Shown here: piece by piece, positions 16,895 to 26,009 of the stretch
Position numbering within the stretch: the stretch's first letter is position 1
How the letters are laid out: every line of letters starts with the position of its first letter
Source of the DNA: Methanobrevibacter ruminantium M1
GTDB lineage: Archaea; Methanobacteriota; Methanobacteria; Methanobacteriales; Methanobacteriaceae
Length of the DNA stretch: 64,000 nucleotides
NCBI RefSeq assembly: GCF_000024185.1
Contig: NC_013790.1
Location: forward strand, 2,479,001-2,543,000
Reading direction: 5' to 3'
The notes under the pieces: model-generated
Seen by the model: the letters and a program-made list of their open reading frames with translations, nothing else
Told to the model about the DNA's origin: nothing
The model's database searches: none
Position numbers and translations under genes: made by a program

Positions 16895-18241
16895 ATGGAA
16901 ATGGACTCGATAATCATAATTAGTGAAATACTAATAATCATAATATTAATCGTACTTAACGGACTTTTCTCCCTTGCAGAAATCGCAGTTGTCTCTGCAA
17001 GAAGAATCAGAATGCAAAAAATTGCAGATGATGGAGATAAAAGAGCATTACTCGTTTTAGACTCTATGGACCACACCAGTGAATTCTTATCTACTGTACA
17101 AGTGGGCATAACCTTTACAGCAATCATCACAGGGGCATTAGGTGGAACTACTTTTTCAGAACCTTTAGGAAACTACCTTAGCCAATTCATACCTTACAGC
17201 TATCAGATAAGCTTCATTATCGTTATCCTTCTCACATCCTACTTTACAATATTGGTAGGTGAGATCGTACCTAAAAGAATGGCATTGAATGACCCTGAAG
17301 GATATGCATTGAGCACTGCAAAGTTCATGCAGATAAGCTCAATAATATGCAAGCCTATTGTAAAGCTCCTTGACAGCTCTACAAATCTTGCCTTAAGGAT
17401 TGTTGGCCCATCACCAAAAGAGGATGTCGTTACTGAAGAGGAAGTCAAGCTCCTTATCGAAGAGGGCATTGAAGACGGAACAATAGCCGAAGAGGAAGAG
17501 GACATCATCAAAAGGGTATTCCGTTTAGATGACCAAAAGGTAGATATGATAATGACCCCTAGAAACGAGATCATCTGGCTAGACCTAGAAGATGAGATTG
17601 AAATTAACAAGGCTAAAATCATTGCAAGTAAAAGGTCTATTTTCCCTGTTGCAGATGCGGAATTGGATGACTTCATCGGTGTTGTTCAAGCTAAAGACCT
17701 ACTCAGCAAAATATTTGAAGGAGAAGATGTTGACATTAGAGCTAATGTCAAATCTCCATTAGTAGTTCCTGAAAATATGCTTTCAATGGACTTGCTTAAG
17801 GAATTTAAGGAAAACAGAGAATATGTACATATGGTTCTTGTAGTGGATGAATTCGGAAGCGTTGTAGGACTCATCACATTAAACGACCTTCTTGAAGGAA
17901 TTGTAGGAGACATTCCAGGAATCGATGAAGAGGACGATCCTAAAGCGGTTGAAAGAAAAGACCATACTTGGCTAATAGACGGCAGATTCTCTATAGAAGA
18001 CTTTAAAGACCTATTTGAAATCGAAAAGGAAATGCCTAATGAAGTGGAGGACGGATACACAACCATTGCAGGATTCATCCTTTCACATGCAGGTAAAATC
18101 CCTGAAACCGGTGAAATATTCCATGAAGACAAGTTCACCTTTGAAATCGTTGACATGGATGGAAACCATATCGATAAGATCCTGGTAACAATAAACGAAG
18201 AGGATAGCGATAAATTAGACCTTGAAAGCAAGGAAGACTAA
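16895..18241 (+). CDS. CNNM/CorC-type membrane protein (hemolysin family)
   Basis: The 448-residue protein has the classic order DUF21 (four spans, residues about 1-185), a CBS pair (about 205-330, including MTPRNEIIWLDLEDE and HMVLVVDEFGSVVGLITLND), and a C-terminal CorC/HlyC transporter-associated domain (about 345-435). DUF21 features VSARRIRMQKIADDGDKRA and LVGEIVPKRMALNDPEG are visible. These proteins are linked to Mg2+ or Co2+ export or regulation of cation flux; the old name hemolysin is misleading. The next gene, a cation exchanger, lies 130 bp downstream on the same strand, which suggests a shared ion-homeostasis role. AAAGGAC precedes the start. Confidence 0.93.
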   Translation: MEMDSIIIISEILIIIILIVLNGLFSLAEIAVVSARRIRMQKIADDGDKRALLVLDSMDHTSEFLSTVQVGITFTAIITGALGGTTFSEPLGNYLSQFIPYSYQISFIIVILLTSYFTILVGEIVPKRMALNDPEGYALSTAKFMQISSIICKPIVKLLDSSTNLALRIVGPSPKEDVVTEEEVKLLIEEGIEDGTIAEEEEDIIKRVFRLDDQKVDMIMTPRNEIIWLDLEDEIEINKAKIIASKRSIFPVADAELDDFIGVVQAKDLLSKIFEGEDVDIRANVKSPLVVPENMLSMDLLKEFKENREYVHMVLVVDEFGSVVGLITLNDLLEGIVGDIPGIDEEDDPKAVERKDHTWLIDGRFSIEDFKDLFEIEKEMPNEVEDGYTTIAGFILSHAGKIPETGEIFHEDKFTFEIVDMDGNHIDKILVTINEEDSDKLDLESKED

Positions 18242-18320
18242 TTATAAAAAAATAGGTCTTGAAAGAAAAAGAATAGTAAAAATTATAAAAAATAGACTTT
18301 GAAAGCAAGGAAAATTAGTT
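18217..18320. repeat. 37-40 bp tandem repeat (3 copies) from the CorC-like gene tail
   Basis: Units begin at 18217, 18254 and 18294. The first covers the last eight codons and stop of the gene; the others repeat TAGRCYTTGAAAG...ATTATAAAAAA with scattered changes. Confidence 0.85.
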
Positions 18321-18369
18321 AAAGCAATTATATTTACTAAATTAAACAATAAGATAGGAGAAAAACCCC

Positions 18370-19311
18370 ATGGAACTAATTATTCAAATAATCTTACTAA
18401 TTATAGGATTTGTGCTTCTAATTAAAGGTGCAGATGTCTTTGTAGACGGTGCAAGTAATGTTGCATACAACTTAAAGATACCAACCATAATTGTAGGACT
18501 CACAATCGTCGCATTTGGTACAAGCGCTCCTGAAGCAGCTGTTTCAATTACCTCTGCATTTGCCGGAACAAATGCGATTTCCCTTGGAAACGTTGTAGGT
18601 AGTAACATATTCAACATATTGGCAGTTGTTGGTGTCTCTGCATTGCTTGGAACATTGACAGTGGATAAGGTATTGATAAAAAGAGATTTCCCATTTTTGG
18701 TTGTATCTTCAATAGGCCTTCTTCTAATAGCCACCATATTTGGAGAGATAAGCAGACTCTGCGGTATAATCTTCTTGATAATCATCATTGCTTATGTCTA
18801 TGTCCTTGTTCAAGAGGCAAGACAGGACAAGGAAGCAATGTCTGAAGAGATTGAAGTAAAGCTTTCAATACCAAAAGCGGCAATCTACATTGTCATAGGT
18901 ATTGCCGGAATCATAATCGGTTCCGATTTGGTTGTAGACTCATCAAGCTATATTGCAAGCGTATTCGGATTAAGCGATGTACTTATTGGTCTTACAATTG
19001 TTGCTATAGGAACTTCATTGCCTGAGCTTGTAACTTCTATTACTGCACTTAAAAAAGGAGACAATGGTATTGTAATTGGTAATGTGCTTGGATCAAGCAT
19101 ATTCAACATACTTTTCATTTTAGGTATCAGCGGAGCAATAATGCCACTCCCAATAGCACCTGAAATGGTATGGGACATACTTTTAATGACAGTGATTACA
19201 ATCATTGGCGCAGCCTTTGCATACACCAAAAATGAAGTGGATAAAAAAGAAGGTGCCGTTTTAGTAGCATTATTTATTCTCTATATGGCATTTGTCATTT
19301 TAAGAAATTAA
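18370..19311 (+). CDS. calcium/sodium antiporter (CaCA family, YrbG-like)
   Basis: The 313-residue protein has about ten membrane spans and the two inverted alpha-repeats that define CaCA exchangers. The first is FGTSAPEAAVSITSAF with GNVVGSNIFNILAVVG, the second IGTSLPELVTSITALK with GNVLGSSIFNILFILG. The acidic Glu of each G-T-S-x-P-E motif and the Asn of each G-S-N/S-I-F-N motif bind the cation. The closest well-known model is the archaeal Na+/Ca2+ exchanger NCX_Mj, also near 300 residues. It follows the CorC-like gene and is ended by a hairpin with a long T-run. Confidence 0.95.
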   Translation: MELIIQIILLIIGFVLLIKGADVFVDGASNVAYNLKIPTIIVGLTIVAFGTSAPEAAVSITSAFAGTNAISLGNVVGSNIFNILAVVGVSALLGTLTVDKVLIKRDFPFLVVSSIGLLLIATIFGEISRLCGIIFLIIIIAYVYVLVQEARQDKEAMSEEIEVKLSIPKAAIYIVIGIAGIIIGSDLVVDSSSYIASVFGLSDVLIGLTIVAIGTSLPELVTSITALKKGDNGIVIGNVLGSSIFNILFILGISGAIMPLPIAPEMVWDILLMTVITIIGAAFAYTKNEVDKKEGAVLVALFILYMAFVILRN

Positions 19312-19400
19312 CTAATATTTTCTATTAATAAAATGAATAAATGATATTCTATACTATTAAAAGAAATAAACTAATATTTTCTATTGATAAGAGAAATTAA
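19302..19400. repeat. 59-bp tandem duplication of the exchanger gene tail
   Basis: AAGAAATTAACTAATATTTT and what follows at 19302-19331 (including the stop) recurs at 19361-19390 with two differences in 30 bp; a third, partial copy (GAGAAATTAAATAA) starts at 19391. Confidence 0.85.
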
Positions 19401-19428
19401 ATAATTTAATTTCTTTTTTCTTTTTTTT
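19393..19428 (+). terminator. hairpin plus T-run after exchanger gene
   Basis: GAAATTAAA and TTTAATTTC form a 9-bp perfect stem around TAA (19393-19413), followed by 15 bases that are all T except one C. Confidence 0.75.
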
Positions 19429-19586
19429 AGCAAAATAAAATTAGTTCGTTAATATAAGAATAAAATTAATATTGTCCAATATGAGCAATTTCTAAAAAAG
19501 ATAAATAAAAAGAGATAAATTAAAAAAAGTTTAAAAATAAATAAAAAAATAAAAAAGATAAAAAATATAGCTTATGAACTAAACAA

Positions 19587-20090
19587 TCATGCCTCAGGAA
19601 TTATTTGTTCAAATAAATTATCATCTGAAGTTATTACAGTTATACAATCTCCATCTTCAGCATAGAAAAATGCATGAACCTTTAAGCCATCAAATTCATT
19701 TTCTGCAATTAAACCTTCATGACCATTGATGGTTTCTTTATCTCCCAATCCAGACTTTAGAAGTTGGGCAGTGGTTAGATTAGCTTCATAACCAGGATAA
19801 CTGTAGTCTGCTACCTGAATATAAATTATATCATCTGCACCCTTATAATAGCTCTCTGCAGTTGAATAAAAAATAGCCCCATTTGAGTTGGTAGTTTCAT
19901 TATCCAACACATATGACTCATTTTTTTGATATCCGTCAGGTATATTGAAATCATGTCCTGCAATGGTAGTCTTTGCTGTGGAACTAGTCTCATCAGCTGT
20001 TCCAAACAAGTCCCATGCACTAACTGAAGCTATGGAAACAATAGCTAAAAAAGCCAATGCAGTCACTAAAATCAGTTTTTTAGAATCCAT
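19587..20090 (-). CDS. exported protein of unknown function
   Basis: I do not recognise this 167-residue secreted protein. It has a signal peptide (MDSKKLILVTALAFLAIVSI then ASVSA) with likely cleavage before WDLFG. The mature part is Thr/Asn/Asp-rich with several N-x-T/S sequons, and alternates short strands (GAIFYSTAESYYKGADDIIY, VHAFFYAEDGDCITVITSDD). It resembles the many small exported proteins of Methanobrevibacter but names no domain. ATG 20090 is preceded by GGAGGAATAGGTGATAAAA, so the upstream in-frame GTG is the ribosome binding site, not the start. It is divergent from the gene at 20328. Confidence 0.75.
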   Translation of the reverse strand: MDSKKLILVTALAFLAIVSIASVSAWDLFGTADETSSTAKTTIAGHDFNIPDGYQKNESYVLDNETTNSNGAIFYSTAESYYKGADDIIYIQVADYSYPGYEANLTTAQLLKSGLGDKETINGHEGLIAENEFDGLKVHAFFYAEDGDCITVITSDDNLFEQIIPEA

Positions 20091-20327
20091 TTTTATCACC
20101 TATTCCTCCAAAAATTATTTAATGATATTTCTATCTTAAAGGATTATTAAAATTATCTATTTTTTTTAATTCCCTCAATACTTAAAATATAAAATATATA
20201 TTCTAAAAAACCCTTCAAATATAAAACCAAAAAAGAATGTAGATGAAAAAATAATGTAGGTAAAAAAATACTAAATTTAATATACTATACTAACTAATAG
20301 AATAATATAATTAAAATACTGATTTAT

Positions 20328-21683
20328 ATGAATGTGAATAAGAAAATATTTTTACTTGTAATCTTTATAATATCTATTTCAATAGCTGGAGTATATTGTG
20401 CAGACATCCATCAGGATAGCGATTTAACCGCAATTCTAAGCAATGAAACAGATAGTGGTTTAACAGCTATCATGAGCAATGAAACAGATAGCTTTGGCTG
20501 CTGTTCAATTGTCCTCCAATTAGATGGAAATGAATCCATAATGTGCTACAGACGTGATTCCAACTATACAGCAGATGTATTTATTGAAAAGGTCAATTGG
20601 CATGGAAAGCCTGCAATAAAGCAATATAAAACTGACAATAAATACTTCAACCATGTCATAATCACAAATGATGGCTGGATAATAGGATTAGGTGGAATAG
20701 ACGATGGAATCGACAGTGAAATCTGTGAAAACATCACTGCAAAGATGATTACAAAGGATTACAGCATCTCAGAAGATTATCTAACTCAAATCCAGGAGAT
20801 TAAAAAGAAGTATGGAAGAGGTCATGTTGTAATTAAGGCTCCTAATGGAAATTACGGCTTTGCAACACCTACAAAGCTCAAGACAGGGACATTAAACGTT
20901 GGAGAATACATATCCATCCCAAATAATTATGAGCTTTCCAGAAGAGGATATGTCTCACTGGATGAGCCAGATAAAATAGAGGCAATGATAAATCTATCTA
21001 GAACTGACCTTTATGGAGATGACAGACGTGAAATAATTACTTATGACGTTCATTTAAATGGCAACAACAATACAACCGACATTTACATATCCAATGAAGA
21101 TGGATCACTTATTGGAAAAGACTATACTGGCTGTGTTGACAATGTAATCTTCAATAATGTGACTATAGAAGGAAAAGACATTCCTATAGCTCCAAACTAT
21201 AAAAGCCTAGGTTCAATGAGCTTTGAAGTAGATAAAGTCAATCTTAGCCTAACAGATTTAGCATTTATAGTTGTAGGAGTAGTTCTAGTTATAGCACTCT
21301 TATTCGTCTTATTGCTAAGGCTCATAAGATTTATTAAAACAAGAAGATCCAGAAGAAGTGCTCCGAGAAGAACTAGAAGAGAAACTCCAAGAAGCTCCAG
21401 AGGAAGCGCCCCAAGTAGAACTAGAAGAGAAAGTCCAAGTAGAACTAGAAGAGAAACTCCAAGGCCAAATCTAAGAAATGCAAGAAGAAGAGATACAGAA
21501 GAAGATAGAAGAAGAAATGATCTAAGAAGAAATGTATTGCAAAATATAGTGGAAGATAAAAGAAGAAGCGAGCCTAGAAGGAATGTAAGAAGAAATACAA
21601 GAAACAATCGAGGAAGAAGAAGAGGACAAAATCGAGGAAGGCAGCAAACTAAGAGACCTCCAACATTATATAGGAAAGAATAA
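20328..21683 (+). CDS. membrane-anchored surface protein with Arg-rich cytoplasmic tail
   Basis: This 451-residue protein has a signal peptide (residues 1-24), an extracytoplasmic domain of about 285 residues, one membrane span at about 310-331, and a 120-residue tail after it that is extremely rich in Arg, with Ser, Thr, Pro and Asn. The outer domain has a duplicated LTAI(L/M)SNETDS at 33-55, a Cys-Cys-Ser site at 58-60 and N-glycosylation sequons. The tail repeats motifs such as RRETPR and SRTRRESP. With positively charged residues right after the span, the tail is predicted cytoplasmic, where it could bind nucleic acid or polyanions. I recognise no family. The AG-rich coding strand of the tail is also unlike its neighbours. 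Confidence 0.75.
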   Translation: MNVNKKIFLLVIFIISISIAGVYCADIHQDSDLTAILSNETDSGLTAIMSNETDSFGCCSIVLQLDGNESIMCYRRDSNYTADVFIEKVNWHGKPAIKQYKTDNKYFNHVIITNDGWIIGLGGIDDGIDSEICENITAKMITKDYSISEDYLTQIQEIKKKYGRGHVVIKAPNGNYGFATPTKLKTGTLNVGEYISIPNNYELSRRGYVSLDEPDKIEAMINLSRTDLYGDDRREIITYDVHLNGNNNTTDIYISNEDGSLIGKDYTGCVDNVIFNNVTIEGKDIPIAPNYKSLGSMSFEVDKVNLSLTDLAFIVVGVVLVIALLFVLLLRLIRFIKTRRSRRSAPRRTRRETPRSSRGSAPSRTRRESPSRTRRETPRPNLRNARRRDTEEDRRRNDLRRNVLQNIVEDKRRSEPRRNVRRNTRNNRGRRRGQNRGRQQTKRPPTLYRKE

Positions 21684-21791
21684 GGGTTAATTGAAAAATT
21701 ATAAAAAATAGAAAGAAAAAAGGGGAAATTAAAAGAGAACACATATACTGAAAAATAATTAGTCTTACTCTTTTCCCTAATATAAAGCAGT

Positions 21792-22649
21792 TTAATCCCT
21801 ATTTTCACTAATTATGTCCTTTATTTCACAGGCTTTACAGACCCTACCTGATGTTGGCTCTCCGCACCTTTCACACTCACTTAAAACAGTCCTTACATTC
21901 TCAACATCAAGTGTCTTTATAAATGAGTTTAAAACATTCTCCTTAGTGCCGGGATGCTTTGACTCAGTCTTATTTAAAAATTCCTTAATTTTAGCCCTTA
22001 AAGACAGATTAGAATAAGGACATTCATCCAAATGAATCTCAACACCATTCAGAATCGCCCACATCCCTACTTCCTTTTCAGGAGTGTTCCACAATGGCTT
22101 TATCCTTGGAACTAATTTTTCATGAATCTGATCAAGCTCCGGACCGAATTTAGAGAACTTTACAGTGTCTCCCCTTGAAAAGCTCATTAGAAATGACTGA
22201 ATCTCATCATCAAGGTTATGTCCTGTTGCAATCTTGTCGGCACCTATTTCATAAGCGGTTTTATTTAAGATATTGCGCCTAAATACCCCACAAGGAATGC
22301 AAGCGCTCTTAAAATAGGAATAGATATCATCCAATGCAAAGCCCTCCTCTTCTTTAAAGGACTTTTGTATAAGAGGAATCTCCAAAAGCTGGGCATTATT
22401 TACTGCAGCATCTATTCCATGCTGGCGATAGCCATCTATTCCCTCATCAACTAAAATTGCCACAAGCTCAAAGTCAAAATCAGCACTATCCTTATAATTT
22501 TTAAGTGCATGAAGAGTTAAAACACTATCTTTACCACCGGATAAGGCAATGGCTATCTTTTCACCCTCTTTAATCAATTGATAATCGTCTATTAGATTAT
22601 TGATTCTAGAGAATATCTTTTCATTGAATTCTTCCTTGTTTATGCTCAT
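21792..22649 (-). CDS. ncsA: tRNA 2-thiolation protein, NcsA/TtuA family
   Basis: This 285-residue ATP-pyrophosphatase activates tRNA for 2-thiouridine formation. The PP-loop is S37-G-G-K-D-S42. The three cysteines that hold the catalytic [4Fe-4S] cluster in TtuA are present: Cys117 and Cys120 in ACIPCGVFRRNIL and Cys210 in LDECPYSNLSLR. A C-terminal zinc ribbon (C259-x2-C262 and C271-x2-C274) closes the protein. The N-terminal zinc ribbon found in TtuA/Ncs6 is missing: the frame starts at MSINKEEF directly after AAGTGATATC, so this looks like the true start. Convergent with the Arg-rich membrane protein gene. Confidence 0.85.
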   Translation of the reverse strand: MSINKEEFNEKIFSRINNLIDDYQLIKEGEKIAIALSGGKDSVLTLHALKNYKDSADFDFELVAILVDEGIDGYRQHGIDAAVNNAQLLEIPLIQKSFKEEEGFALDDIYSYFKSACIPCGVFRRNILNKTAYEIGADKIATGHNLDDEIQSFLMSFSRGDTVKFSKFGPELDQIHEKLVPRIKPLWNTPEKEVGMWAILNGVEIHLDECPYSNLSLRAKIKEFLNKTESKHPGTKENVLNSFIKTLDVENVRTVLSECERCGEPTSGRVCKACEIKDIISENRD

Positions 22650-22714
22650 GATATCACTTAAAAATTTAAAAAAAATGGGACTTTAAAAATTATTAAAAAA
22701 GTTTTCTATTAACT

Positions 22715-22723
22715 TTTATATCA
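22715..22723 (+). promoter_or_regulatory. probable TATA box, leaderless transcript
   Basis: TTTATATCA is centred about 27 bp before ATG 22746, and there is no ribosome binding site between them, so transcription probably starts at or next to the start codon. Confidence 0.5.
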
Positions 22724-22745
22724 TACAAAGTATAAAAACTAAACT

Positions 22746-23051
22746 ATGATAACAGCAGATTTATGTATTATACCAATGGGAATTGAAGAGTCAGGAGTAG
22801 GGGAATACGTTTCAAAGGCAGTTCAAATAATCGAAGAGAGCGGTTTAAACTACCAAATAACCGCTATGGGAACCCAAATAGAAACAGACAATCTAAATAA
22901 ATTATATGAAGTTTGTGCAAATGTTCAAGAAGCCATCTTTGAAATGGGCGTTCCTAGAGTTTATACTGTACTAAAAATAGATGATAGAAGAGATAAGGAA
23001 AATAGGACATTGAAAGAGAAAGTAAAAAGCGTTGAAGATAGAATAAAATAG
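22746..23051 (+). CDS. MTH1187 family thiamine-binding-like protein (DUF77)
   Basis: A 101-residue protein matching the MTH1187/YkoF family (DUF77): ADLCIIPMGIEESGVGEYVS, IIEESGLNYQITAMGTQIE and VQEAIFEMGVPRVYTVLKID. Members form ferredoxin-like dimers or tetramers; some bind thiamine or its precursors, but the role in methanogens is not settled. Length is normal. There is no Shine-Dalgarno sequence. It is divergent from the ncsA-like gene, sharing a short promoter region. Confidence 0.93.
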   Translation: MITADLCIIPMGIEESGVGEYVSKAVQIIEESGLNYQITAMGTQIETDNLNKLYEVCANVQEAIFEMGVPRVYTVLKIDDRRDKENRTLKEKVKSVEDRIK

Positions 23052-23396
23052 AAAATGCTTTTTTTACATCACCATAATTGCATTAAACATTATTTACTCA
23101 ACACTTTATTAAAATCATTCCTTTTTAGCCAAATACCTTTTTTTAAAATCATTCATTCTTTACCCACACTTTATTAAAATTATCATTATACGAAAAAATT
23201 ATCATTATTTAAAACTTTCATCATTATAATAAAATATTATCATTATATTCAATTTTTTCTAATTAAAATAATAATTTACTCAATTAAAAAGAAAATTTTA
23301 TATTTATTGTTCAATATAACATTCCATAACGAATTATTATATTTTTCCACTTCATCTCATTTTGTGGATAATATCTTAATTCATGAGGTGTTTAAT
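23052..23396. other. intergenic region with degenerate short repeats
   Basis: ACACTTTATTAAAATNATCATT and ATTATCATTAT-like segments recur between about 23098 and 23250. There is no coding frame and no stable hairpin. The end of the region (23385-23391) carries GAGGTG, the ribosome binding site of the SDR frame. Confidence 0.5.
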
Positions 23397-24167
23397 ATGA
23401 AAAACTAATTTGACATTAAGGATAAAGTAGCAGTAATTACTGGTGGATCTTCTGGATTAGGTTTCCAAATCGGAAAAGCATATGCAGACCAAGGCGCTAA
23501 AGTCGTACTTCTTGCAAGAAGAGAAGAAAGATTAAAAGAAAACGTTGAAGAAATCAAAGAAACCTATGGAGTAGAAGCATCCTACGAAGTAGTTGACGTA
23601 ACCGACTATGCAAATGTTGAAGCAGCTGCTAAAAACATCATTGACAAATACGGAAGAGTTGACATCTTAGTAAACTGTGCAGGTAGAGGATACATGGCTC
23701 CTGTTGTTGAACAACCTGTAGAAGAATGGGACAAAGACATTGCAATCGACTTAACCGGTGTATTCTACTGCTGCAAAGCATTCGGAGAATATATGGTCAA
23801 ACAAGAATACGGTAAAATCATTAACATGGGTTCAATCCACTCCAGAGTTGCATTAACCGGAGGATTAATTACCGGATATACCTCTGCAAAAGGAGGAGTA
23901 TACAACCTTACCAAAACATTAGCAGCTGAATGGGCTCCATACAACATTACTGTAAATGCAATCGGTCCTGCATACTTCGAATCCGAACTAACCGCTGATG
24001 TTGTTGGCGATGAACAATTCGACATGTTAATTAAAGCATTCTGTCCAATGGGCAGATGGGGTAAAGAAGGAGAATTAGATGGTATTGCAATCTACTTAGC
24101 ATCTGATGCTTCCAGCTTCTGTACCGGTCAATTAATTAACATTGATGGTGGATGGACTGCAATTTAG
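23397..24167 (+). pseudogene. short-chain dehydrogenase/reductase with TAA at codon 4
   Basis: Read through one stop, this is a full 256-residue classical SDR. ATG 23397 has GAGGTG seven bases upstream, then reads Met-Lys-Asn-TAA (23406-23408)-Phe-Asp-Ile-Lys-Asp-Lys-Val. The same frame continues with the Rossmann motif TGGSSGLG, the NAG motif as NCAGRG, the catalytic Ser near GSIHS, Y-x-x-x-K as YTSAKGG, and a normal C-terminus INIDGGWTAI. Homologues often start M-K-N-L-F-D, so TTA (Leu) to TAA is the likeliest change. No other in-frame ATG, GTG or TTG occurs before 23694, too late for the cofactor site. Codon use is strongly biased to ACC, ATC, TAC and GGT, as in highly expressed genes. The oxo-acid or sugar substrate is unknown. 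Confidence 0.8.
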
Positions 24168-24218
24168 GTCCAATAAGATAAAATTAAATCTTAATTAATA
24201 AAAATCATATCAACCAAA

Positions 24219-24262
24219 TTAGCAAGGTTATTTATTAATAATCTTGCTAAAACCTCTTTTTT
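24219..24262 (+). terminator. strong hairpin plus T-run after SDR
   Basis: TTAGCAAGGTTATT and AATAATCTTGCTAA form a 14-bp stem with one G-U pair around TATT (24219-24250), followed by CCTCTTTTTT. Confidence 0.8.
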
Positions 24263-24460
24263 AAAAAAAATAGCTAAATAAGATTATAAAAAAATACTCT
24301 TTTTAAAAAAAAAATAGTTTAAATAAATTATAAAAGAATACTCCTTTTAAAAAAATAGCTTAATATATATTATAAAAAACTCTCTATTTGATAAAAAAAT
24401 AGTCTAATGAATAAAAAATACTCTTTTTGATAAAAAACAGATAATAAATAAAATAAAAAA
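24258..24460. repeat. degenerate tandem array, period 38-44 bp
   Basis: Five diverged units are anchored by TAG/CAG at 24271, 24315, 24356, 24400 and 24438, each followed by A/T-rich sequence with ATACTCTTTTT. The array fills the space between the SDR and the convergent DegT gene. Confidence 0.65.
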
Positions 24461-24494
24461 AATAAGATAAAGAATATATAATCCATAAAAAGAA

Positions 24495-25598
24495 TTATAA
24501 CTCTTTACTTGCCTTTTTAACCTTTTCAATAATTAAATCCAAGTCAAATTTAGTAAGCTTTGCATGAATAGGAAGTGATAAAACCTCCTTAACAGTTTTA
24601 TCAGTTACTTCAAGGCTTTGATTATATCCCATATCTGTATACAATACCTGGTCGTATAATGGGATTGGATAATAAATTCCATTGCCAATGCCATTTTCAA
24701 TCAGATAGTCAGAAAGGGCATCCCTTTTGCCGTCTTTGACCTTAACTGTGTATTGGTGGTAGACATGCTTATATCCATCCTCTACAACAGGAGTTTCAAC
24801 CAAATCGCAATCTGCCAATCCTTCATTAAGGTATTTTGCATTTTCTATTCTCTTATCATTGAATCCATCTATCTTCTTAAGCTGTTCAATACCTATAGCT
24901 GCACCAATGTCAGTCATTCTAAAGTTGTATCCCAATACATCATGATGATATTTGGTAGCAGATCCGTGAGCCCTATAGATTCTAGCGTTTTCTGCAAACT
25001 CTTCATTATTGGTGGTGATCATTCCACCTTCGCTTGTAGTCATGTTTTTAGTTGGATAAAAACTAAAGCAAGCCATATCACCAAGATTTCCAACCTTTTT
25101 GCCTTTATATTCAGCACCATGTGCCTGAGCAGCATCTTCAATAACAATCAAATCATGTTCTTTTGCAATTTTCATTATAGGATCCATATCAGCAGCTTGA
25201 CCATATAATTGAACAGGCATTATTGCTTTGGTCTTATCGGTTATTGCCTCTTCTATTTTACATGGGTCAATGGTAAAGGTGTCTTCATTAATATCAACAA
25301 AAACAGGACGAGCTCCAGTGTATAAGATGGAGTTACCGGTTGCTGCAAATGTAAATGGAGTGGTTATTACCTCATCCCCTTTTCCAATTCCAGCAGCTAA
25401 AAGCGCAACATGCAATGCAGAAGTTCCAGAATTAGTTGCAATTCCGTATTTTGCACCTACAAAGTCTGCAAATTCCTTTTCAAACTCAATTACCTTTGGA
25501 CCTTGAGCAATCATACCAGACTTCATTACTTCAACAACTGCATTGATCTCTTCTTCTTCAATTATAGGACTAGCTATAGAAACTTTAATATCTGCCAT
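24495..25598 (-). CDS. DegT/DnrJ/EryC1/StrS family aminotransferase
   Basis: This 367-residue PLP enzyme transfers an amino group, usually to a nucleotide-linked keto-sugar. Family blocks seen are [76 protein letters not shown] and the PLP lysine in [18 protein letters not shown]. The tail [11 protein letters not shown] is also typical. It would feed an amino sugar into surface glycan or N-glycan synthesis, but no sugar-nucleotide genes are next to it. Start ATG 25598 has AGGTGAAAAT before it. It stands alone and converges on the SDR. Confidence 0.94.
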   Translation of the reverse strand: MADIKVSIASPIIEEEEINAVVEVMKSGMIAQGPKVIEFEKEFADFVGAKYGIATNSGTSALHVALLAAGIGKGDEVITTPFTFAATGNSILYTGARPVFVDINEDTFTIDPCKIEEAITDKTKAIMPVQLYGQAADMDPIMKIAKEHDLIVIEDAAQAHGAEYKGKKVGNLGDMACFSFYPTKNMTTSEGGMITTNNEEFAENARIYRAHGSATKYHHDVLGYNFRMTDIGAAIGIEQLKKIDGFNDKRIENAKYLNEGLADCDLVETPVVEDGYKHVYHQYTVKVKDGKRDALSDYLIENGIGNGIYYPIPLYDQVLYTDMGYNQSLEVTDKTVKEVLSLPIHAKLTKFDLDLIIEKVKKASKEL

Positions 25599-26009
25599 AT
25601 TTTCACCTAAAGAACATAAAACAAAATAAAATTATATTAAATAAAAATTATAGATATAAAATGTAATTAAATATAATTAGTTGATTTTCTAAATATATAA
25701 TAGTTAGTTTTTAAAATCTTAATAAATTTAGCTTTTTTATTCAGTTAAATTTTAAAATCTTAATTAAAAATTCATAGAATTAAGTAATTAAAATTCCTTA
25801 TACTAAAATATTACTCTTTAATGTTATATTAGTTTTGTTATAATCAATAATTTAATAAAATCTATGAATAAAAAAATAATAAATTTTAGAATACAAAAAA
25901 ATTAAACAAAAATTATCTAAATAAACATCATTAGAATAAATTAAATAAAATTAAATAAATAAAATCTAATTTAATCATTTTTACAGTCAAAAGCGTCAGA
26001 GGAGATAAA
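25599..26009. other. divergent AT-rich spacer
   Basis: Promoter region for the DegT gene (minus) and trm1 (plus). GAGGAGATAAA at 25997-26007 is the trm1 ribosome binding site. No other structure is evident. Confidence 0.45.

Noticed and set aside
17239-18231. Ser/Ile-rich frames antisense to the CorC-like gene
   Set aside because: They are shadows of a clearly coding gene with known domains.
21197-21808. Long Leu-rich frame antisense to the Arg-rich tail
   Set aside because: It is the mirror of AGA/GAA-rich codons on the other strand; the sense protein has a signal peptide and a start context, the antisense has neither.
23694-24167. SDR starting at ATG 23694
   Set aside because: A start there would remove the NAD-binding motif; the frame is coding back to 23397, so the short form is not a sensible gene.
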